The notes beneath the pieces are model-generated. The model had not been told where the DNA came from. It was given only the letters and a program-made list of their open reading frames with translations, and ran no database searches. Made by a program: the position numbers and the translations under genes. Positions 13,527 through 15,236 of a stretch of 15,236 nt of DNA are shown here, piece by piece. How positions within the stretch are numbered: the stretch's first letter is position 1; each line of letters begins with the position of its first letter. Source of the DNA: Alphaproteobacteria bacterium (GTDB lineage: Bacteria; Pseudomonadota; Alphaproteobacteria; UBA8366; GCA-2717185); NCBI GenBank assembly GCA_016764135.1, contig JAESSL010000067.1, positions 1 to 15,236 of the forward strand. Reading direction: 5' to 3'.

Positions 13527-14636
13527 TTCGGGTTGGCCCTCCGGCGCGATGCTGATGACGCGGCGAATTTCGTCGGTGACGAATCCAATGGATGTGGGGC
13601 GCTGGGCGCCGGGCAGCGCCACGACGTCATAGAGTTCCTCGATGATTCCCTCGATGCGAAGCCAGTGCACCACACTGCCGCTGCGTAAATCGATGACCTG
13701 AAGGCCACAGCGCGGATCGGCGTCGCGCTCTTCCAGTTCATCATCCAGCGCCAATCCGCTGAACGTGCGGTTGCCGCGCGGGCGAGATAACCCGACGATG
13801 GCGAAATCCCCATGGAAGGTGAGCCCGCGCAGATACCCGGCGCAAAACGCGACAGGTTCAAACTTGCCCGTATCCAGATCGATATAGCCGAAAAACCCGG
13901 TGCCTGAATTCAACAGCCACAATTTACCATCGTAATAACGCGGTGAATGCGGCATCGACAATCCAGTCGCAACGATATCCCCATTGGGCACGGATACGAC
14001 GCTGCCGCCGTTGGTCCGTCGATCGCGCCACCCGTCGGCGGCGTTGGACCGGGACACCATGGTGACATATCCCGGCTGCCCATCAACCATCGCCAGCCCG
14101 TTCATATGACAGCGATCCTCCGCCGCCAGCTCCGTGATGAAATCCGGACGCCAGATAGGTTGAAAACTATGTGTTTCGCTTGTGGTCGCCAGACAACTGA
14201 ACAGGGTGTTGACGAAGATCAGCCGTCCGTCGGCGTCAACCGCCATGTCGTGAACGTCGCAATCCCCGGTGACAAAGGACGTTTTTGGCACGTAAATACG
14301 ATCATAGCCGCCGTGCACCTCGCCCTTCGGTACGACGTTTTCATAGCGCCATATCTGGTACAAAGTGCTGACCCAAAGACTACCGTCTTGCACGGTCATG
14401 CCCATGCAGCGGTTCAAGGTTCGCTCCTCCAGCGACAGGGCGCCGTCGGGCTTCAACCCAACCAAAAAGATCTTTCCCGCCTGATAGGTTGTCAGGCCAA
14501 GGCTCAACCCCTGCTCCGCCAACCAGCTGGAGAATTGCCGGGACGTCGATATTTCCAGTTTCGGCGGGGATTTAGACGTATCGTCCACGATCCCTGTTTC
14601 GCCAGTTATTCCCATATCGTCGATCGTCACAGTCAT
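13524..14636 (-). CDS. TIGR03032 family protein
   Basis: About 370 residues. The sequence matches the TIGR03032 family of uncharacterised proteins, with repeated beta-strand motifs that suggest a propeller-like fold. Typical blocks are SRQFSSWLAEQGLSLGLTTY (32-51), CMGMTVQDGSLWVSTLYQIW (77-96), GDCDVHDMAVDADGRLIFVN (124-143), CHMNGLAMVDGQPGYVTMVS (176-195), GLSMPHSPRYYDGKLWLLNS (225-244), GYLRGLTFHGDFAIVGLSRP (267-286), and IEELYDVVALPG (332-343). There is no signal peptide. Start: ATG 14636 has GGGAG 11 bases upstream. A GTG at 14657 overlaps the esterase stop as GTGA and would allow coupled translation, adding 7 residues. The gene sits between esterase and crotonase in one orientation. Function is unknown; some members may bind or process glycosides or lactones, but nothing here proves it. 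Confidence 0.88.
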   Translation of the reverse strand: MTVTIDDMGITGETGIVDDTSKSPPKLEISTSRQFSSWLAEQGLSLGLTTYQAGKIFLVGLKPDGALSLEERTLNRCMGMTVQDGSLWVSTLYQIWRYENVVPKGEVHGGYDRIYVPKTSFVTGDCDVHDMAVDADGRLIFVNTLFSCLATTSETHSFQPIWRPDFITELAAEDRCHMNGLAMVDGQPGYVTMVSRSNAADGWRDRRTNGGSVVSVPNGDIVATGLSMPHSPRYYDGKLWLLNSGTGFFGYIDLDTGKFEPVAFCAGYLRGLTFHGDFAIVGLSRPRGNRTFSGLALDDELEERDADPRCGLQVIDLRSGSVVHWLRIEGIIEELYDVVALPGAQRPTSIGFVTDEIRRVISIAPEGQPE

Positions 14637-14653
14637 TTTCTCATTTTCTCCCG

Positions 14654-15236
14654 TCACGCCAGCAGGGCGTCTAATTGGTCCAGCCGGCCTTTTCCAAACG
14701 CTTCACCCGCAATCGGTTGCGCGCCAAATTCCATGTATCGCCCCGCCGCCCGGTCATATTGCGGCCAATTCGTAACCCCGACCCCGTTCGGGTCGCCGGT
14801 TGCGGCGAAGTTGGTCCAATAGGCGCGCATCGCGTTAGACAGATCGCGATCGCCCTGCTCCTTGTACCCGTCGTATTTAAACTGACCGCACCGCACACCG
14901 CCGCCAAAAATATAGGCGATTTCGGCGCCATGATGCGCGCCCAACGCCCGGCCAACCCGCCAGGGCGGCGTATGGGTAAACTGGTAAAAGTGAACCGAAT
15001 TTCCCGCATCCACGAGAAGCCGCGCAAGGTTCCTTGCGGGCGCGACATAGCGACTATCGCCTTCATAGGCAGTCATCGCATCAAAGGCCTCGGCGTCTGA
15101 TGGGGCCGGATAAAGCGCGGCCACGCTATCGGCCTGATCGCCATACAAATCCGCCCAGACCGCATTTATTTTTGCGACGCTGTCAAAGGCATCCGGGTAA
15201 TTGCGCGTAAATAAGCCGCCTTCATTCGCGTTGACG
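14654..15236 (-). CDS. type B carboxylesterase, 3' part (5' end outside the window)
   Basis: The C-terminal 193 residues of a carboxylesterase/lipase of the alpha/beta-hydrolase fold; the reading frame runs off the window edge. NANEGGLF at residues 2-9 of the fragment matches the loop carrying the charge-relay glutamate (E5, compare the KDEG of acetylcholinesterase). GAHHGAEIAYIFGG contains the catalytic histidine (H102 of the fragment, in HGAE). AMRAYWTNFAATGDPNG followed by WPQYDRAAGRYMEF is the standard family C-terminus. The nucleophilic serine in GESAG would be upstream of the window. An internal TTG at 15148 is not the start. The TGA overlaps a possible GTG start of the TIGR03032 gene, so the two are likely cotranscribed. 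The family is confident; the ester substrate is unknown. Confidence 0.92.
   Translation of the reverse strand, partial: VNANEGGLFTRNYPDAFDSVAKINAVWADLYGDQADSVAALYPAPSDAEAFDAMTAYEGDSRYVAPARNLARLLVDAGNSVHFYQFTHTPPWRVGRALGAHHGAEIAYIFGGGVRCGQFKYDGYKEQGDRDLSNAMRAYWTNFAATGDPNGVGVTNWPQYDRAAGRYMEFGAQPIAGEAFGKGRLDQLDALLA

Noticed and set aside
13947..14822. A 291-codon open frame on + across the TIGR03032/esterase junction
   Set aside because: Antisense shadow; it crosses two genes with conserved motifs.

Overview
The window is a gene-dense stretch of bacterial chromosome, most likely from an alphaproteobacterium. Codon use is G+C-rich, Shine-Dalgarno sites are clear, and intergenic gaps are short. 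The gene families (TauD/TfdA dioxygenase, CaiB/BaiF CoA-transferase, orphan molybdenum hydroxylase subunits, crotonase, TIGR03032 protein, stand-alone short HPF) are common in free-living, catabolically versatile alphaproteobacteria. This assignment comes from style and families, not from a marker gene. I see no rRNA, tRNA, CRISPR array, insertion sequence or phage gene.

Layout. (1) 1-1260: an Fe(II)/2-oxoglutarate dioxygenase on + converges on a family III CoA-transferase on -. (2) 2517-2899: a mostly empty region that carries a probable 45-residue single-pass membrane protein on +, ending 4 bases from a convergent two-cupin protein on -. (3) 3857-4456: a 15-bp tandem repeat starts inside the 3' end of a short HPF/RaiA-type ribosome-hibernation gene on -. 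That gene is divergent from a DUF1326 gene on +. (4) 4457-8545, + strand: DUF1326, a YcbL/glyoxalase II-like metallo-beta-lactamase-fold hydrolase, a xanthine-dehydrogenase-family molybdenum subunit, and, 22 bases after it, a MoaD/ThiS-like protein ending in Gly-Gly. (5) 8777-9607: a cytidylate-kinase-like protein fused to a C-terminal BON domain, behind an AT-rich leader. (6) 9665-15236, - strand: in transcription order, the 3' part of a type B carboxylesterase, a TIGR03032 protein, a crotonase, a CoxL-like molybdenum subunit and a YaiI/YqxD protein.

How it may work together. Esterase, crotonase, CoA-transferase, 2-oxoglutarate dioxygenase, cupin and two molybdenum hydroxylase catalytic subunits suggest a catabolic neighbourhood for ester-, CoA-linked or aromatic/heterocyclic substrates. 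No substrate can be named from sequence alone. Both molybdenum subunits lack their usual [2Fe-2S] and FAD partners in this window. HPF, MBL hydrolase, kinase-BON and YaiI look like housekeeping or stress genes.

The most unusual signals are: three genes whose stop codons lie inside exact or near-exact tandem duplications (15, 17 and 9 bp units); the pairing of an orphan molybdenum subunit with its own MoaD-like protein; the kinase-BON fusion; a crotonase lacking both canonical catalytic glutamates; and the small membrane protein.
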